Origin: Psychrobacter sp. JCM 18900
Lineage (GTDB): Bacteria; Pseudomonadota; Gammaproteobacteria; Pseudomonadales; Moraxellaceae
Reading direction: 5' to 3'
DNA length: 64,000 nt
Assembly: GCF_904846625.1 (NCBI RefSeq)
Contig: NZ_CAJHBL010000003.1
Location: 186,001 to 250,000 of the forward strand
Shown: piece after piece, positions 30,054 to 40,688 of the stretch
Numbering within the stretch: the stretch's first letter is position 1
Layout: each line of letters begins with the position of its first letter
The notes under the pieces: model-generated
Seen by the model: the letters and a program-made list of their open reading frames with translations, nothing else
Told to the model about the DNA's origin: nothing
Database searches by the model: none
Made by a program: the position numbers and the translations under genes

Positions 30054-31301
30054 ATGGCTGACATCAAAGCCCCCGTTTTTCCAGAATCGGTTGCCGATGG
30101 CACAATCGTTGAGTGGCATGTCACTGAAGGTCAACAAGTTAATCGTGATGACCTATTGGCTGAAATTGAAACTGATAAAGTTGTATTAGAAGTTGTGGCA
30201 CCTGATGATGGTGTATTGACCAAAATCGTAAAGCAAGTTGACGATACTGTATTGTCTGATGAGCTTATCGCTCAGTTTGAAGCCGGTGCAAGTGCTGGTG
30301 CTAGCGCAGAAGAAGCGCCAGCAGTAGATCCAGACCAACCAGCTGCGCCAGTTCAAGCAAAGCAAGCTGCTGATGGTGGCGAGCCTGTTCAAGCAACAGA
30401 TAAGAAAGGCGAAGCTGATCATAAAGATCAAAGCCCAGCAGTTCGTAAAGCAGCAAAAGAGTCAGGCGTAGATCCTAAAGAAGTTGAAGGTAGTGGCCGC
30501 GGTGGTCGTGTAACCAAAACTGATATGGCTAACCCAACATTGAAATCAGACAGCAGTATCAAGTCTGACAGTGGCCGTCCTGTTGCTGAATCAATGGGTG
30601 AGCGTACTGAAAAACGTGTTCCAATGACTCGTCTTCGTAAGCGTGTTGCTGAGCGTCTACTATCAGCATCACAAGATACAGCGATGTTGACGACGTTTAA
30701 CGAAGTGAACATGAAGCCATTAATGGACATGCGCGCTAAGTACAAAGAGAAGTTCGAAAAGCGTCATGGCGTACGTTTAGGCTTTATGTCGTTATTCGTA
30801 AAAGCAGCGACAGAAGCGCTAAAACGCTTCCCAGCAGTAAACGCTTCACTAGATGGCGATGACATTGTTTATCATGGCTTTTATGATATCGGTGTAGCAG
30901 TATCTTCAGATCGTGGCTTGGTTGTTCCAGTACTACGTGATACTGATCGCATGAGCATGGCTGACGTTGAAAGCACAATCCGTGAGTTTGGCGGTAAAGC
31001 ACAGCAAGGTAAGCTTGGTTTAGAAGACATGACTGGCGGTACTTTCACTATCTCTAACGGTGGTGTATTTGGTTCATTGATGTCAACACCTATCTTGAAC
31101 CCACCACAAACTGCTATCCTAGGTATGCACGCTATCAATGACCGCCCAATGGCTGTTGACGGCAAAGTTGAAATCTTACCAATGATGTACCTAGCACTGT
31201 CTTATGACCATCGTATGATTGATGGTAAAGAAGCAGTACAGTTCTTGGTAACTATCAAAGAATTGGTCGAAGACCCTGCAATGCTACTACTAGACCTGTA
31301 A
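30054..31301 (+). CDS. sucB: Dihydrolipoyllysine succinyltransferase (E2 of 2-oxoglutarate dehydrogenase)
   Basis: Core E2 enzyme carrying succinyl groups on a lipoyl arm to CoA. Lipoyl domain at residues 1-75 with Lys42 in [11 protein letters not shown]; Ala/Pro/Gln-rich linker at about 80-125; peripheral-subunit-binding domain with [15 protein letters not shown] and [13 protein letters not shown]; catalytic domain ending in [16 protein letters not shown] with the active-site histidine. AAGGAG stands nine bases before the ATG. A terminator-like hairpin lies immediately downstream, ahead of lpdA. Confidence 0.97.
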   Translation: MADIKAPVFPESVADGTIVEWHVTEGQQVNRDDLLAEIETDKVVLEVVAPDDGVLTKIVKQVDDTVLSDELIAQFEAGASAGASAEEAPAVDPDQPAAPVQAKQAADGGEPVQATDKKGEADHKDQSPAVRKAAKESGVDPKEVEGSGRGGRVTKTDMANPTLKSDSSIKSDSGRPVAESMGERTEKRVPMTRLRKRVAERLLSASQDTAMLTTFNEVNMKPLMDMRAKYKEKFEKRHGVRLGFMSLFVKAATEALKRFPAVNASLDGDDIVYHGFYDIGVAVSSDRGLVVPVLRDTDRMSMADVESTIREFGGKAQQGKLGLEDMTGGTFTISNGGVFGSLMSTPILNPPQTAILGMHAINDRPMAVDGKVEILPMMYLALSYDHRMIDGKEAVQFLVTIKELVEDPAMLLLDL

Positions 31302-31305
31302 GCTT

Positions 31306-31343
31306 TTAAGCTTGTATTGGCAACCGCTGATACAAGCTTTTTA
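31306..31343 (+). terminator. Terminator-like hairpin between sucB and lpdA
   Basis: Perfect ten-base arms AAGCTTGTAT (31308-31317) and ATACAAGCTT (31330-31339) surround a 12-base loop and run into TTTTT. It could end or attenuate the sucAB transcript, leaving lpdA-sucCD to a second promoter in the 220-base gap. Confidence 0.75.
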
Positions 31344-31562
31344 ACTTTGGTATAGATAATGATTTTTATTAATCAGCGATTACTTAATGCGCTGATAACT
31401 GTATTTAAATGAATTTAATAATGGTGACTTGTTATCGATTATCGATGAGTGAGTCTATCTCACTGACATAGTGTATTAACTATTCAATGTAAATAACGCT
31501 GATCTATCAGCAAGATAACAACCAGTTTAAATGACACATACAATTAAAAATAGGAACGTACT

Positions 31563-33017
31563 ATGAAAGACAATTATGATTTAGTCGTCATCGGCGGCGG
31601 TCCTGGTGGTTACGAAGCAGCTATTCGTGCAGGCCAGCTCGGTATGAGTGTTGCTTGTATCGAAAAGCGCGTTTATAAAGGCGAGCCAGCACTTGGCGGT
31701 ACTTGCTTAAACGTTGGTTGTATCCCATCAAAAGCCCTACTTGACAGCTCACATCGTTACGAAGCTACTAAGCATGACCTTGACGAGCACGGTATCAGTA
31801 CTGGTGACGTTGCTATCAATATCGAAAAAATGATAGAGCGTAAAGAAGGTATTGTTAAGCAGTTGACTGGTGGTGTTGCCGCGTTGCTAAAAGGCAATGG
31901 TGTTGACTGGCTACAAGGCTGGGGTACTTTAGTTGACGGTAAAGGCGCTGACAAGAAAGTCAAATTTACTGCTCTAGAAGACGAAAGCGAAACGACGATC
32001 ACTGCTAAGAATGTTATTCTTGCGGCAGGTTCTGTGCCTATCGAGATTCCTGTTGCCAAAACTGACGGCGACCGCATTGTTGATTCAACTGGCGCACTTG
32101 ATTTCACTGAAGTACCTAAGCGTCTAGGCGTTATTGGTGCTGGTGTTATCGGTCTTGAGCTTGGTTCAGTATGGCGTCGTCTAGGTGCAGAAGTAGTGGT
32201 ATATGAAGCACTTCCTAGTTTCTTAGCTGCTGCTGACAAAGACATCTCAAAAGAAGCTGGCAAAATGCTGAAGAAGCAAGGTCTTGATATCCGTGTTGAT
32301 ACCAAAGTAACCAATGCTGAAGTACAAGGTGACCAAGTTGTCGTCACTAGCGAAAGCAAAGGCGAGTCTTCTGAAGAAAGCTTTGATAAGCTAATCGTTT
32401 GTGTTGGCCGCCGTGCATATTCTGAAAAGCTACTTGGCGATGATAGCGGTATCACGTTGACTGAACGTGGCCTTATCGATGTTAATGACCAGTGCAAAAC
32501 CAACCTTGATGGCGTTTATGCTATCGGTGATTTGGTCCGTGGTCCTATGCTTGCGCATAAAGCTATGGAAGAGGGCATGATGGCTGTTGAACGTATTCAT
32601 GGCGAAAAACCTCAAGTTAACTATGACACTATCATCAATGTCATTTATACTCACCCAGAAATCGCATGGGTAGGTTTGACTGAGCAAGAAGCTGAAGAAG
32701 CTGGCTATGAAGTTAAAACAGGTTCTTTCAACTTAGCTGCCAACGGTCGTGCATTAGCGCAAAGTGAAGCGCAAGGTTCTGTGAAAGTAGTTGCTGATGC
32801 AAAAACAGATCGCTTGTTAGGTATGCATGCTATCTCTGCTGGTGCTGGTGATATCGTCCATCAAGGTATGATCGCGATGGAATTTGTTTCTAGCATTGAA
32901 GACTTGCAGTTGATGACATTTGCTCATCCAACTATTTCAGAAGCAGTACATGAAGCTGCTCTATCTGCAGATGGTCGTGCTATTCACGCTATCCAGCGCA
33001 AAAAACGTAAGAAATAA
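31563..33017 (+). CDS. lpdA: Dihydrolipoyl dehydrogenase (E3)
   Basis: FAD enzyme that reoxidises the lipoyl arm with NAD+. The 484 residues show FAD-binding [21 protein letters not shown], redox-active disulfide [19 protein letters not shown]-binding [20 protein letters not shown], and the C-terminal catalytic His-Glu in [15 protein letters not shown]. Its position inside the suc cluster indicates service to 2-oxoglutarate dehydrogenase, though E3 is often shared with pyruvate dehydrogenase. Start ATG at 31563 follows AGGAACGT. Confidence 0.97.
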   Translation: MKDNYDLVVIGGGPGGYEAAIRAGQLGMSVACIEKRVYKGEPALGGTCLNVGCIPSKALLDSSHRYEATKHDLDEHGISTGDVAINIEKMIERKEGIVKQLTGGVAALLKGNGVDWLQGWGTLVDGKGADKKVKFTALEDESETTITAKNVILAAGSVPIEIPVAKTDGDRIVDSTGALDFTEVPKRLGVIGAGVIGLELGSVWRRLGAEVVVYEALPSFLAAADKDISKEAGKMLKKQGLDIRVDTKVTNAEVQGDQVVVTSESKGESSEESFDKLIVCVGRRAYSEKLLGDDSGITLTERGLIDVNDQCKTNLDGVYAIGDLVRGPMLAHKAMEEGMMAVERIHGEKPQVNYDTIINVIYTHPEIAWVGLTEQEAEEAGYEVKTGSFNLAANGRALAQSEAQGSVKVVADAKTDRLLGMHAISAGAGDIVHQGMIAMEFVSSIEDLQLMTFAHPTISEAVHEAALSADGRAIHAIQRKKRKK

Positions 33018-33175
33018 GTAGTTGCTCGTTTAGTTATTATCGATTTACAACCTGATTGGGGTATCGCTATTTTGGTGATACCACAATCATGAGTGCGTCA
33101 GACGTATGATTAATATGTATATGTACGCACTTGATTTCACTTTTTATTAATTGTAAAAAATAAAGGATACAATCA

Positions 33176-34342
33176 ATGAATTTACATGAGTATCAAGCAA
33201 AAGAGCTATTAAAAAGCTACGGTTTGCCAATTCAAGAAGGCATCATCGCTCATAACGGCGAAGAAGCTGCTGCAGCTTTTGATAAAACCCCAACTGATAT
33301 TGCGGTAATTAAAGCGCAAGTACATGCTGGTGGTCGCGGTAAAGCTGGTGGCGTAAAGCTAGTTAAAACTCGTGAAGAAGCTAAACAAGTTGCTGAAGAG
33401 CTGATCGGTACTAACCTAGTAACGTTCCAAACTGATGCTGATGGTCAGCCAGTAAACTTTGTATTGGTTGCAGAAGATATGTATCCAGTACAAACTGAGC
33501 TATATCTTGGCGCAGTCGTTGATCGTGCAACTCGTCGTGTAACTTTCATGGCATCTACCGAAGGTGGTGTAGATATCGAAGAAGTAGCACACAGCACTCC
33601 AGAAAAAATCTTCAAAGTAAATGTTGATCCTTTAGTAGGTTTAATGCCTTTCCAAGCGCGCGACGTTGCGTTCAAACTTGGTCTAGAAGGCAAGCAAATC
33701 AACCAGTTCGTTAAATTGATGACTGGCGCTTATAAAGCATTTGTTGAAAACGACTTTGCTCTAATGGAAATTAACCCATTAGCTGTTCGTGAAAATGGCG
33801 AAATCGTTTGTGTTGATGGCAAAATCGGTATCGATTCAAACGCACTGTATCGTCTGCCAAAAATCGCAGCGCTACAAGACAAGACTCAAGAAAACGAGCG
33901 TGAGCTTAAAGCTGCTGAATTTGACCTAAACTATGTTGCTCTAGAAGGTAACATCGGTTGTATGGTTAACGGTGCTGGTCTTGCAATGGCGACCATGGAC
34001 ATCATCAAATTGTATGGCGGCAAGCCTGCTAACTTCTTGGACGTTGGCGGCGGCGCAACTAAAGATCGCGTTGTTGAAGCGTTCAAAATTATCCTAGAAG
34101 ACAGCAGTGTTGAAGGCGTTCTAATCAACATCTTCGGCGGTATCGTACGTTGTGACATGATTGCAGAAGCGATTATCGCTGCTATTAAAGAAGTTGACGT
34201 ACAAGTACCAGTTGTTGTTCGTTTAGAAGGTAACAACGCTGAGCTAGGCGCACAAATCCTAGAAGAGTCTGGTCTGAAATTGATTTCAGCTCAAGGTTTA
34301 TCTGACGCGGCTCAAAAAATTGTCGATGCTGTTAAAGCGTAA
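33176..34342 (+). CDS. sucC: Succinyl-CoA synthetase beta subunit (ADP-forming)
   Basis: Nucleotide-binding subunit that with SucD converts succinyl-CoA to succinate with ATP formation. The 388-residue protein opens [18 protein letters not shown] and contains the ATP-grasp features [23 protein letters not shown] sequence ([15 protein letters not shown]), LMEINPLAV, and the late [18 protein letters not shown] and [23 protein letters not shown] stands before the ATG. sucD follows after 150 bases. Confidence 0.97.
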   Translation: MNLHEYQAKELLKSYGLPIQEGIIAHNGEEAAAAFDKTPTDIAVIKAQVHAGGRGKAGGVKLVKTREEAKQVAEELIGTNLVTFQTDADGQPVNFVLVAEDMYPVQTELYLGAVVDRATRRVTFMASTEGGVDIEEVAHSTPEKIFKVNVDPLVGLMPFQARDVAFKLGLEGKQINQFVKLMTGAYKAFVENDFALMEINPLAVRENGEIVCVDGKIGIDSNALYRLPKIAALQDKTQENERELKAAEFDLNYVALEGNIGCMVNGAGLAMATMDIIKLYGGKPANFLDVGGGATKDRVVEAFKIILEDSSVEGVLINIFGGIVRCDMIAEAIIAAIKEVDVQVPVVVRLEGNNAELGAQILEESGLKLISAQGLSDAAQKIVDAVKA

Positions 34343-34492
34343 GTCTTTAAACATAAGTGTTTAGAGATAGACGCTTAAGCATAGTAGTCAAATCGTAATA
34401 GTGGTTTTTATAACAAAGATTGGTTATCAAAATTTGATAATAATAGCTATAAAATCCACTGTTACAAGACAACCGAATACAAGGAAAATATA

Positions 34493-35368
34493 ATGAGTGT
34501 ATTAATCGATAAAGATACCAAAGTATTGGTACAAGGTTTTACTGGTAAAAATGGTACGTTCCATTCTGAACAAGCCATCGAATACGGTACAAAAGTAGTT
34601 GGTGGTGTAACGCCAGGTAAAGGCGGTCAAACGCACCTAGGCCTACCAGTATTTAACACTATGGCGGAAGCCATGGAAGCGACTCAAGCTGACGCTTCTG
34701 TTATCTACGTACCAGCGCCATTTGTACTAGATTCTATCGTTGAAGCAATCGATGCTGGCGTTAAGTTGATCGTTGTGATCACTGAAGGCGTACCGACTAT
34801 CGATATGCTAAAAGCAAAACGCTATCTTGAAGAAGCTGGCGACGTACGTTTGGTTGGTCCTAACTGCCCAGGCGTTATCACTCCAGGTCAGTGCAAAATC
34901 GGTATCATGCCAGGCCATATCCATCAGCCAGGTAAAGTGGGTATCATCTCACGCTCTGGTACTTTGACTTATGAAGCCGTAGCTCAGACGACTAAGCTTG
35001 GTTTTGGTCAGTCAACTTGTATCGGTATCGGCGGTGATCCTATCCCTGGTATGAACCAGATTGACGCATTGAAGCTATTTGAAGCTGATCCACAGACTGA
35101 AGCTATCATCCTAATCGGTGAGATCGGTGGTACTGCTGAAGAAGAAGCTGCTGCTTATATCAAAGACCATGTAACTAAACCAGTTGTTGGTTATATTGCT
35201 GGTGTTACTGCTCCAGAAGGTAAGCGTATGGGTCATGCTGGCGCTATCATTTCTGGTGGTCAAGGTACTGCTGAAGAGAAATTCAAAGCGTTTGAAGATG
35301 CTGGGATCGCGTACACACGTGACCCATCTAAGCTTGGCGACAAGCTAAAAGAAGTTACTGGTTGGTAA
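34493..35368 (+). CDS. sucD: Succinyl-CoA synthetase alpha subunit
   Basis: CoA-binding and phosphohistidine subunit of succinyl-CoA synthetase. Residues 1-130 form the CoA-binding Rossmann domain ([32 protein letters not shown]). The phosphorylated histidine lies in [18 protein letters not shown]. 291 residues, AAGGAA before the ATG. It ends the TCA block and is followed by a terminator. Confidence 0.97.
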   Translation: MSVLIDKDTKVLVQGFTGKNGTFHSEQAIEYGTKVVGGVTPGKGGQTHLGLPVFNTMAEAMEATQADASVIYVPAPFVLDSIVEAIDAGVKLIVVITEGVPTIDMLKAKRYLEEAGDVRLVGPNCPGVITPGQCKIGIMPGHIHQPGKVGIISRSGTLTYEAVAQTTKLGFGQSTCIGIGGDPIPGMNQIDALKLFEADPQTEAIILIGEIGGTAEEEAAAYIKDHVTKPVVGYIAGVTAPEGKRMGHAGAIISGGQGTAEEKFKAFEDAGIAYTRDPSKLGDKLKEVTGW

Positions 35369-35415
35369 AATAGGCAAAAGCCCGCTAACTACCAAAACTC
35401 TATTGAATTACTGAT

Positions 35416-35447
35416 AAGACACCCCTACAATGGGGTGTCTTTTTTTT
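35416..35447 (+). terminator. Intrinsic terminator after sucD
   Basis: The nine-base stem AGACACCCC / GGGGTGTCT (35417-35425 with 35432-35440) is followed by eight T. The galE reading frame begins almost directly after it. Confidence 0.92.
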
Positions 35448-35462
35448 ATGCTTGAAAGTATT

Positions 35463-36515
35463 ATGAAAAATCAAATATTAGTTACTGGCGGTGCTGGATA
35501 TATCGGTTCGCATACTTGTATAGCACTACACGAAGCAGGCTATGATATTGTTGTATACGATAACTTATCTAATAGTAGCCGTGAAGCGATTAACCGTGTC
35601 TCTACTCTCATTGGACAGACAGTTGATTTTATCGAAGGGGATATACGAGATCCTGATTTACTGAGAGAAGTCTTTGCTTCGCACGAATTCTTTGGGGTGA
35701 TTCATTTTGCTGGATTAAAAGCAGTTGGGGAGTCAGTAGCAAAGCCATTACTGTATTATAATAATAATGTCAGCGGTACCATAAACTTATTAGAAGTTAT
35801 GGCAGAATATAATATTAAAAATTTAGTTTTTTCATCATCTGCCACTGTCTATGGTGATCCTGAATCCTTACCCATCGATGAGAGCTCGAAGCGTTCTTGT
35901 ACCAATCCTTATGGTCAGAGCAAGCTTGCAGTTGAACATATCTTGGAAGACCTAGCTGTGTCTGATGACAGCTGGAACCTGATTACTCTCAGATACTTTA
36001 ATCCAGTAGGAGCACACTCATCCGGGCAGATTGGCGAAGACCCTAATGACATTCCTAATAATTTGATGCCTTATATTTCTCAAGTTGCCGTCGGCAAACT
36101 TGATAAGCTCAGTATCTTTGGTAATGATTATCCTACTGTCGATGGAACAGGTGTCCGTGACTTTATTCATGTCACTGACTTGGTTCAGGGTCATGTATCA
36201 GCGCTTAATTACTTAGAGCAGCGAACCAGTTCAAGAAACTCTTCAGATATGACAAAATCAGTAGGTTTTTTACCTATCAACTTAGGCACTGGCAAAGGTA
36301 CGTCTGTTTTAGAGTTGGTATCTGCATTTTCTGAAATATCTGGTCAGAGCATTCCTTATCAGTTTACAGGTCATCGAGCAGGTGATATCGCCAGTTGCTA
36401 TGCCAGTGCCGATAAAGCAAAAACGTTATTAGGGTGGCAAGCTAAATTATCGATTGCTGATATGTGTCAAGATACATGGCGTTGGCAAAGTATGAACCCA
36501 AATGGTTATAAGTAA
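35463..36515 (+). CDS. galE: UDP-glucose 4-epimerase
   Basis: Interconverts UDP-glucose and UDP-galactose (or the GlcNAc forms) for surface polysaccharides. The 350-residue short-chain dehydrogenase-type protein has NAD-binding TGGAGYIGSHT, SSSATVYGDP with the catalytic serine region, the YGQSK catalytic Tyr/Lys, and RYFNPVGAH. The start at 35463 (MKNQILVTGG) is preferred over ATG at 35448 or 35430, which sit in the sucD terminator. No good ribosome-binding site or free promoter space exists, so expression may depend on terminator read-through. It marks the left edge of the surface-sugar locus. Confidence 0.94.
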   Translation: MKNQILVTGGAGYIGSHTCIALHEAGYDIVVYDNLSNSSREAINRVSTLIGQTVDFIEGDIRDPDLLREVFASHEFFGVIHFAGLKAVGESVAKPLLYYNNNVSGTINLLEVMAEYNIKNLVFSSSATVYGDPESLPIDESSKRSCTNPYGQSKLAVEHILEDLAVSDDSWNLITLRYFNPVGAHSSGQIGEDPNDIPNNLMPYISQVAVGKLDKLSIFGNDYPTVDGTGVRDFIHVTDLVQGHVSALNYLEQRTSSRNSSDMTKSVGFLPINLGTGKGTSVLELVSAFSEISGQSIPYQFTGHRAGDIASCYASADKAKTLLGWQAKLSIADMCQDTWRWQSMNPNGYK

Positions 36516-36738
36516 AAATTGTTTATTAGTAAATCACTCTTTAGTTATTTATATGGGAGTGAAAATGGTGTTCATATAAAAGAAGCTTTTAGACTCGGAA
36601 TTTCCTAGGACTTTAGCTAAAAATCAAGCTCTGAGTCAGCTACAATGCACAATTAGATAATTATTTAAGAGTATAATCACCCTATTAATGTAGAGAATCT
36701 TTATTTAAACAGGTACAAATACTTGAGGTTAATAAGAA

Positions 36739-37737
36739 ATGTTAAGTAATTCAACGATTTTAGTAACAGGCGGTACAGGTTCGTTCGGACACAAATTTAT
36801 TCCGATGACCCTTGAGAAATATAATCCTAAAAAAATCATTATTTTCTCAAGAGATGAAATGAAACAATGGGAAATGGCTAAACTGTTTCAAGATGACCCC
36901 CGTGTGCGCTTTTTTATTGGCGATGTAAGAGATAAAGAAAGGCTATATCGTGCTTTAGATGGAGTTGATTACGTCGTGCATGCTGCTGCTACCAAAATTG
37001 TTCCAACAGCAGAATATAACCCTTTTGAATGTGTAAAAACAAATGTACATGGGGCAATGAACCTAATTGACGCGTGTATAGATAAAGGTGTCAAAGGCGT
37101 AGTTGCGTTATCAACTGATAAAGCAAGTAGTCCTATAAACCTATATGGCGCTACTAAGCTCACTTCTGATAAGTTGTTCGTAGCAGGAAATGCTTATAGC
37201 GGACAGCATGTGACCAAATTCTCTGTCGTAAGATATGGGAATGTAATGGGTTCTAGAGGATCTGTCATCCCTTTCTTCTTATCAATTAAAGAAAAAGGCG
37301 AACTACCTATCACAGATGATCGTATGACACGCTTTATGATTACTCTAGAAGAAGGCGTTGAGCTTGTTTGGCACGCTTTTGAAGATATGGAAGGTGGTGA
37401 AATTTATGTCAAGAAAATTCCATCAATGAATATTATGGACGTAGCAAAAGCCGTAGCACCAGAAGCTAAAACTAAGGTAGTTGGTATTAGACCTGGTGAG
37501 AAGCTACATGAGCAAATGATTGGTGCTGAAGATTCTTATTATACTTATGAATACCCTGAGCATTTTAAAATTTTACCAACTATCAACAATTGGGGTCATT
37601 CTCCTGAAAGAGTTAAAGATGGGAAGTTAGTTCCAGAAGGTTTTGTCTATTCAAGTGATAATAATACTGAATGGATGCCAAGAGAAGAGCTTGAATCTTG
37701 GATACAAAAGAACAAAGATAATATCGGTAAAATATAA
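36739..37737 (+). CDS. pseB: UDP-N-acetylglucosamine 4,6-dehydratase (inverting), PseB
   Basis: First step of pseudaminic acid synthesis: removes water from UDP-GlcNAc and inverts C5. The 332 residues give NADP-binding VTGGTGSFGHKFIP, FFIGDVRDKERLYRALDGVDYVVHAAATKIVPTAEYNP, typical of PseB/FlaA1-type proteins, and the catalytic region LSTDKASSPINLYGATKL in which Asp-Lys replaces the usual dehydratase residues. GAGG lies about 13 bases before the ATG. First gene of a tightly packed pseBCFGHI set with markedly lower G+C than the TCA genes. Confidence 0.95.
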   Translation: MLSNSTILVTGGTGSFGHKFIPMTLEKYNPKKIIIFSRDEMKQWEMAKLFQDDPRVRFFIGDVRDKERLYRALDGVDYVVHAAATKIVPTAEYNPFECVKTNVHGAMNLIDACIDKGVKGVVALSTDKASSPINLYGATKLTSDKLFVAGNAYSGQHVTKFSVVRYGNVMGSRGSVIPFFLSIKEKGELPITDDRMTRFMITLEEGVELVWHAFEDMEGGEIYVKKIPSMNIMDVAKAVAPEAKTKVVGIRPGEKLHEQMIGAEDSYYTYEYPEHFKILPTINNWGHSPERVKDGKLVPEGFVYSSDNNTEWMPREELESWIQKNKDNIGKI

Positions 37738-38909
37738 TGAATTTTATTCCCTATGGTCGCCAAAATATTACAGAGGAGGACATTGACGCAGTCGTCAATG
37801 TTCTTAAGTCTGATTATCTAACGCAAGGTCCTAAAGTACCAGAATTTGAAAATGCAATTAAAGAACATTGCAATGTTGAATATGTTCTAGCAATGAACAG
37901 TGCTACTTCAGCCCTTCACGTTGCATGTTTGGCTTTAGACGTGGGGAAGGGTGACATTGTTTGGACAACTCCTATTACGTTTGTAGCATCTGCAAACTGT
38001 GCTTTGTATTGTGGTGCTACAGTTGACTTCGTGGATATTGATCCAAGAACCTATAATTTATCCATTCAGTCTCTAGAACATAAGCTCAAAGCTGCCAAAG
38101 AGCAAGGTAAATTACCAAAGGTAGTGATTCCTGTGCATTTATGTGGTCAACCATGTGATATGGAGAGGATATATCAACTTTCTAAAAATTATGGCTTTTC
38201 TGTTATCGAGGATGCTTCACATGCTATAGGTGGTAAGTATAAAAACCAGCCAATAGGTAACTGCCAATATTCGGATATTACAATTTTTAGCTTTCACCCA
38301 GTCAAAATAATTACGACTGCTGAAGGCGGTGTAGCAACCACGAAAAGCGAAGAGCTAGCACAAAAGATGGAGTTGTTACGTAGTCACGGTATTACTCGTG
38401 ATTCTGATCTCATGACTCACGAACCCGACGGGCCTTGGTATTATCAACAAGTTGACTTGGGTTATAACTATCGTATGACAGAAATGCAGGCAGCACTTGG
38501 GGTTTCACAAATAAAACGACTATCAAGCATTACAAAAAGTCGTCACGAGATTGCAAATAGATATAATGAGAAATTAGCTAGGCTTGCCGTAATTGTGCCT
38601 TTTCAAATACAAGAATCTTATTCTGGTCTTCATCTTTATGTAATCAGATTAAAGCTAGATAAAATTAAACCTACGCACTTAGAGGTTTTTAAAGCTTTGC
38701 GTGCTGCTAATATTGGCGTCAATCTTCATTATATACCTGTACATCTTCAGCCTTATTACAGAGAACATTTTGGTTTTAAACTAGGTGATTTTCCACAAGC
38801 AGAACAGTATTACAGAGAAGCTATTAGTTTACCCTTGTATCCTGACTTATCGCAAGAGCAGCAAGACTATGTGGTTGAAACGTTAAAGGATATATTAGCT
38901 TATGACTAG
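37737..38909 (+). CDS. pseC: UDP-4-amino-4,6-dideoxy-N-acetyl-beta-L-altrosamine transaminase, PseC
   Basis: PLP aminotransferase for step two of pseudaminic acid synthesis. The start overlaps the pseB stop by one base (TAATG). DegT/DnrJ/EryC1-type features include NSATSALHVACLALDVGKGD, WTTPITFVASANCALYCGATVDFVDID, EDASHAIGGKYK, and the PLP lysine in FSFHPVKIITTAEGG. YYQQVDLGYNYRMTEMQAALG follows. 390 residues, close to the family norm. Its last eight bases overlap pseF. Confidence 0.95.
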   Translation: MNFIPYGRQNITEEDIDAVVNVLKSDYLTQGPKVPEFENAIKEHCNVEYVLAMNSATSALHVACLALDVGKGDIVWTTPITFVASANCALYCGATVDFVDIDPRTYNLSIQSLEHKLKAAKEQGKLPKVVIPVHLCGQPCDMERIYQLSKNYGFSVIEDASHAIGGKYKNQPIGNCQYSDITIFSFHPVKIITTAEGGVATTKSEELAQKMELLRSHGITRDSDLMTHEPDGPWYYQQVDLGYNYRMTEMQAALGVSQIKRLSSITKSRHEIANRYNEKLARLAVIVPFQIQESYSGLHLYVIRLKLDKIKPTHLEVFKALRAANIGVNLHYIPVHLQPYYREHFGFKLGDFPQAEQYYREAISLPLYPDLSQEQQDYVVETLKDILAYD

Positions 38910-39591
38910 TATAGCTGTAATACCTGCCAGAGGAGGTAGCAAGCGTATACCACGCAAGAATATAAAGAACTTCCATGGTAACCCTCTTATTTCCTATTCA
39001 ATAAAAGCTGCAATAAACAGTGGGTGTTTTGACAGAATCATTGTGTCAACTGATGACGAAGAGATAGCTGAAGTAGCTATCAGATATGGTGCTGAAGTAC
39101 CTTTTATTCGTAATAAAGAGCTTTCGAATGACTTCTCTGGTACTACGCCAGTAATCCAAGATGTTATTGAAAAATTGGAAAATACAAATATTGAATATCT
39201 ATGCTGTATTTATGCTACGGCTCCTATGATATCTTCAAACGATATAATTACCGGTTTAAACACTATAAAGGCAAAACTAGATTGCGACTATGCATTTAGT
39301 ATTACAAGCTATGCTTTTCCTATTCAGCGTTCTCTACTGCTGCAAAAAGAAGGTAGAGTGTCAATGCATAATGCAGAGATGTTTGATGTTCGCTCTCAAG
39401 ATTTAGAAGAATGCTGGCATGACGCTGGTCAGTTTTATTGGGGAACAAAGCACGCTTGGCAGGAAGGATTGCCGATTTTTAGTTCAAACTCTATCGGTAT
39501 CAAGATTCCTCGATATCGTGTTCAAGATATTGATACTTTAGAAGATTGGGATATGGCAGAAATTTTATACCGAGCTTGGAGGCAAGGTTGA
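38902..39591 (+). CDS. pseF: Pseudaminic acid cytidylyltransferase, PseF
   Basis: Activates pseudaminic acid with CTP to give CMP-Pse, the donor for transferases. The 229 residues match NeuA/PseF proteins: IAVIPARGGSKRIPRKNIKNFHGNPLI (nucleotide-binding N-terminus), STDDEEIAEVA, CIYATAPMIS, and the C-terminal RYRVQDIDTLEDWDMAEILY. It overlaps pseC by eight bases and pseG by four, so translation is probably coupled through this stretch. Confidence 0.95.
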   Translation: MTSIAVIPARGGSKRIPRKNIKNFHGNPLISYSIKAAINSGCFDRIIVSTDDEEIAEVAIRYGAEVPFIRNKELSNDFSGTTPVIQDVIEKLENTNIEYLCCIYATAPMISSNDIITGLNTIKAKLDCDYAFSITSYAFPIQRSLLLQKEGRVSMHNAEMFDVRSQDLEECWHDAGQFYWGTKHAWQEGLPIFSSNSIGIKIPRYRVQDIDTLEDWDMAEILYRAWRQG

Positions 39592-40688
39592 GATCGGTAG
39601 GTTTTAGAGTTGACGTAGCTAAACACATAGGAACAGGCCATTTACAACGTTGTCTTACATTAGCTCGTGAATTGCAAAAGATGTCTATTTCGAGCATTTT
39701 TTTTGTCAGAGAATATGATAAAGAGCTGTTGGATTTAATCACTATTAGTGGTTTTATTCATCATGTTATTGGGTATGCTACATTTGCAAATATTCCTGAA
39801 GATCACTCATATTGGTTAGGAGTTTCTCAGGAACAGGATGCTCAAGACTTTATCAGTGCCATTTCTGAGCAACACATAGATATGATTGTCCTTGATCATT
39901 ACTCTATTAATAACGTTTGGGAAAATATAGTAAAAAATGCAATATCTTTACCTGTAGCAGTAATTGATGACTTAGAGAACCGCAAACATACTTGCGATTT
40001 ATTGATTGATCAGAATTATTGGCCCAACTTGAGTTCTAGATATGATGGTTTAGTATCTGGTAATTGTTTACGGTTATTAGGTCCAAAATATGCTCTGCTT
40101 AGAGATGAGTTTGTCTCTTTACGAGAGACCAAAACACAAAAATATTCAAGCAGGTTTGAGACTATATTAGTAAACTTTGGAGGCGTTGGTAATTTAAAAG
40201 TCTGGAAGGTTTTTTTACCTGCCTTAGTTAAGTGTCATAAATTTAATTTCCATATTATTACTGGCAAATTATCATCAGAAGATCTTGCTTATTGCAAAAA
40301 TATAGTCAAACAGTCCAAGCATATATATTTAGAAGAGCAAACTAATCAGATGTCATACTTGATGAAAGTTAGCGACTTCGCCTTAGGTGCCTGTGGTTCT
40401 ACAGTATGGGAAAGATTTTGTTTGGGTTTAAACGCTGCATTAATTGATATTGCTGACAACCAAAAAGACCTAGTAAGTTATTTGCATGAAAAAAATCTAG
40501 TGGATTATTTAGGAAACTTAAATACTATTACCGTTGAGTCTATATCTAGCTATTTAAATCGATTGTCAATAAGTAGTAGTAAGTATAGAGCACGTAAACA
40601 TAGCATTACACATTTAGTAGATGGGATAGGTGCAAATCGAGTAGCCAAAGAGCTCATTTTAATTTATGAAAAAGGTACTGATGAATGA
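39588..40688 (+). CDS. pseG: UDP-2,4-diacetamido-2,4,6-trideoxy-beta-L-altropyranose hydrolase, PseG
   Basis: Removes UDP from the PseH product. The TTG start at 39588 is supported by GGAGG five bases upstream, overlap with the pseF stop (TTGA), and the family N-terminus FRVDVAKHIGTGHLQRCLTLARELQ right after it, with the catalytic-type histidine in GTGHL. Later landmarks are VIDDLENRKHTCDLLIDQN, LLGPKYALLRDEF, and GACGSTVWERFCLGL in the GT-B-like nucleotide pocket. 366 residues. The open frame continues upstream inside pseF, but without family similarity. Confidence 0.92.
   Translation: MRSVGFRVDVAKHIGTGHLQRCLTLARELQKMSISSIFFVREYDKELLDLITISGFIHHVIGYATFANIPEDHSYWLGVSQEQDAQDFISAISEQHIDMIVLDHYSINNVWENIVKNAISLPVAVIDDLENRKHTCDLLIDQNYWPNLSSRYDGLVSGNCLRLLGPKYALLRDEFVSLRETKTQKYSSRFETILVNFGGVGNLKVWKVFLPALVKCHKFNFHIITGKLSSEDLAYCKNIVKQSKHIYLEEQTNQMSYLMKVSDFALGACGSTVWERFCLGLNAALIDIADNQKDLVSYLHEKNLVDYLGNLNTITVESISSYLNRLSISSSKYRARKHSITHLVDGIGANRVAKELILIYEKGTDE

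Noticed and set aside
31757..32503. 248-codon minus-strand frame inside lpdA
   Set aside because: Long only because of antisense codon bias; lpdA is conserved throughout and the Ser/Pro-rich antisense product resembles nothing.
36516..36738. JUMPstart/ops element upstream of the pse genes
   Set aside because: The GGCGGTAG-type ops core is not present in this 223-base gap.
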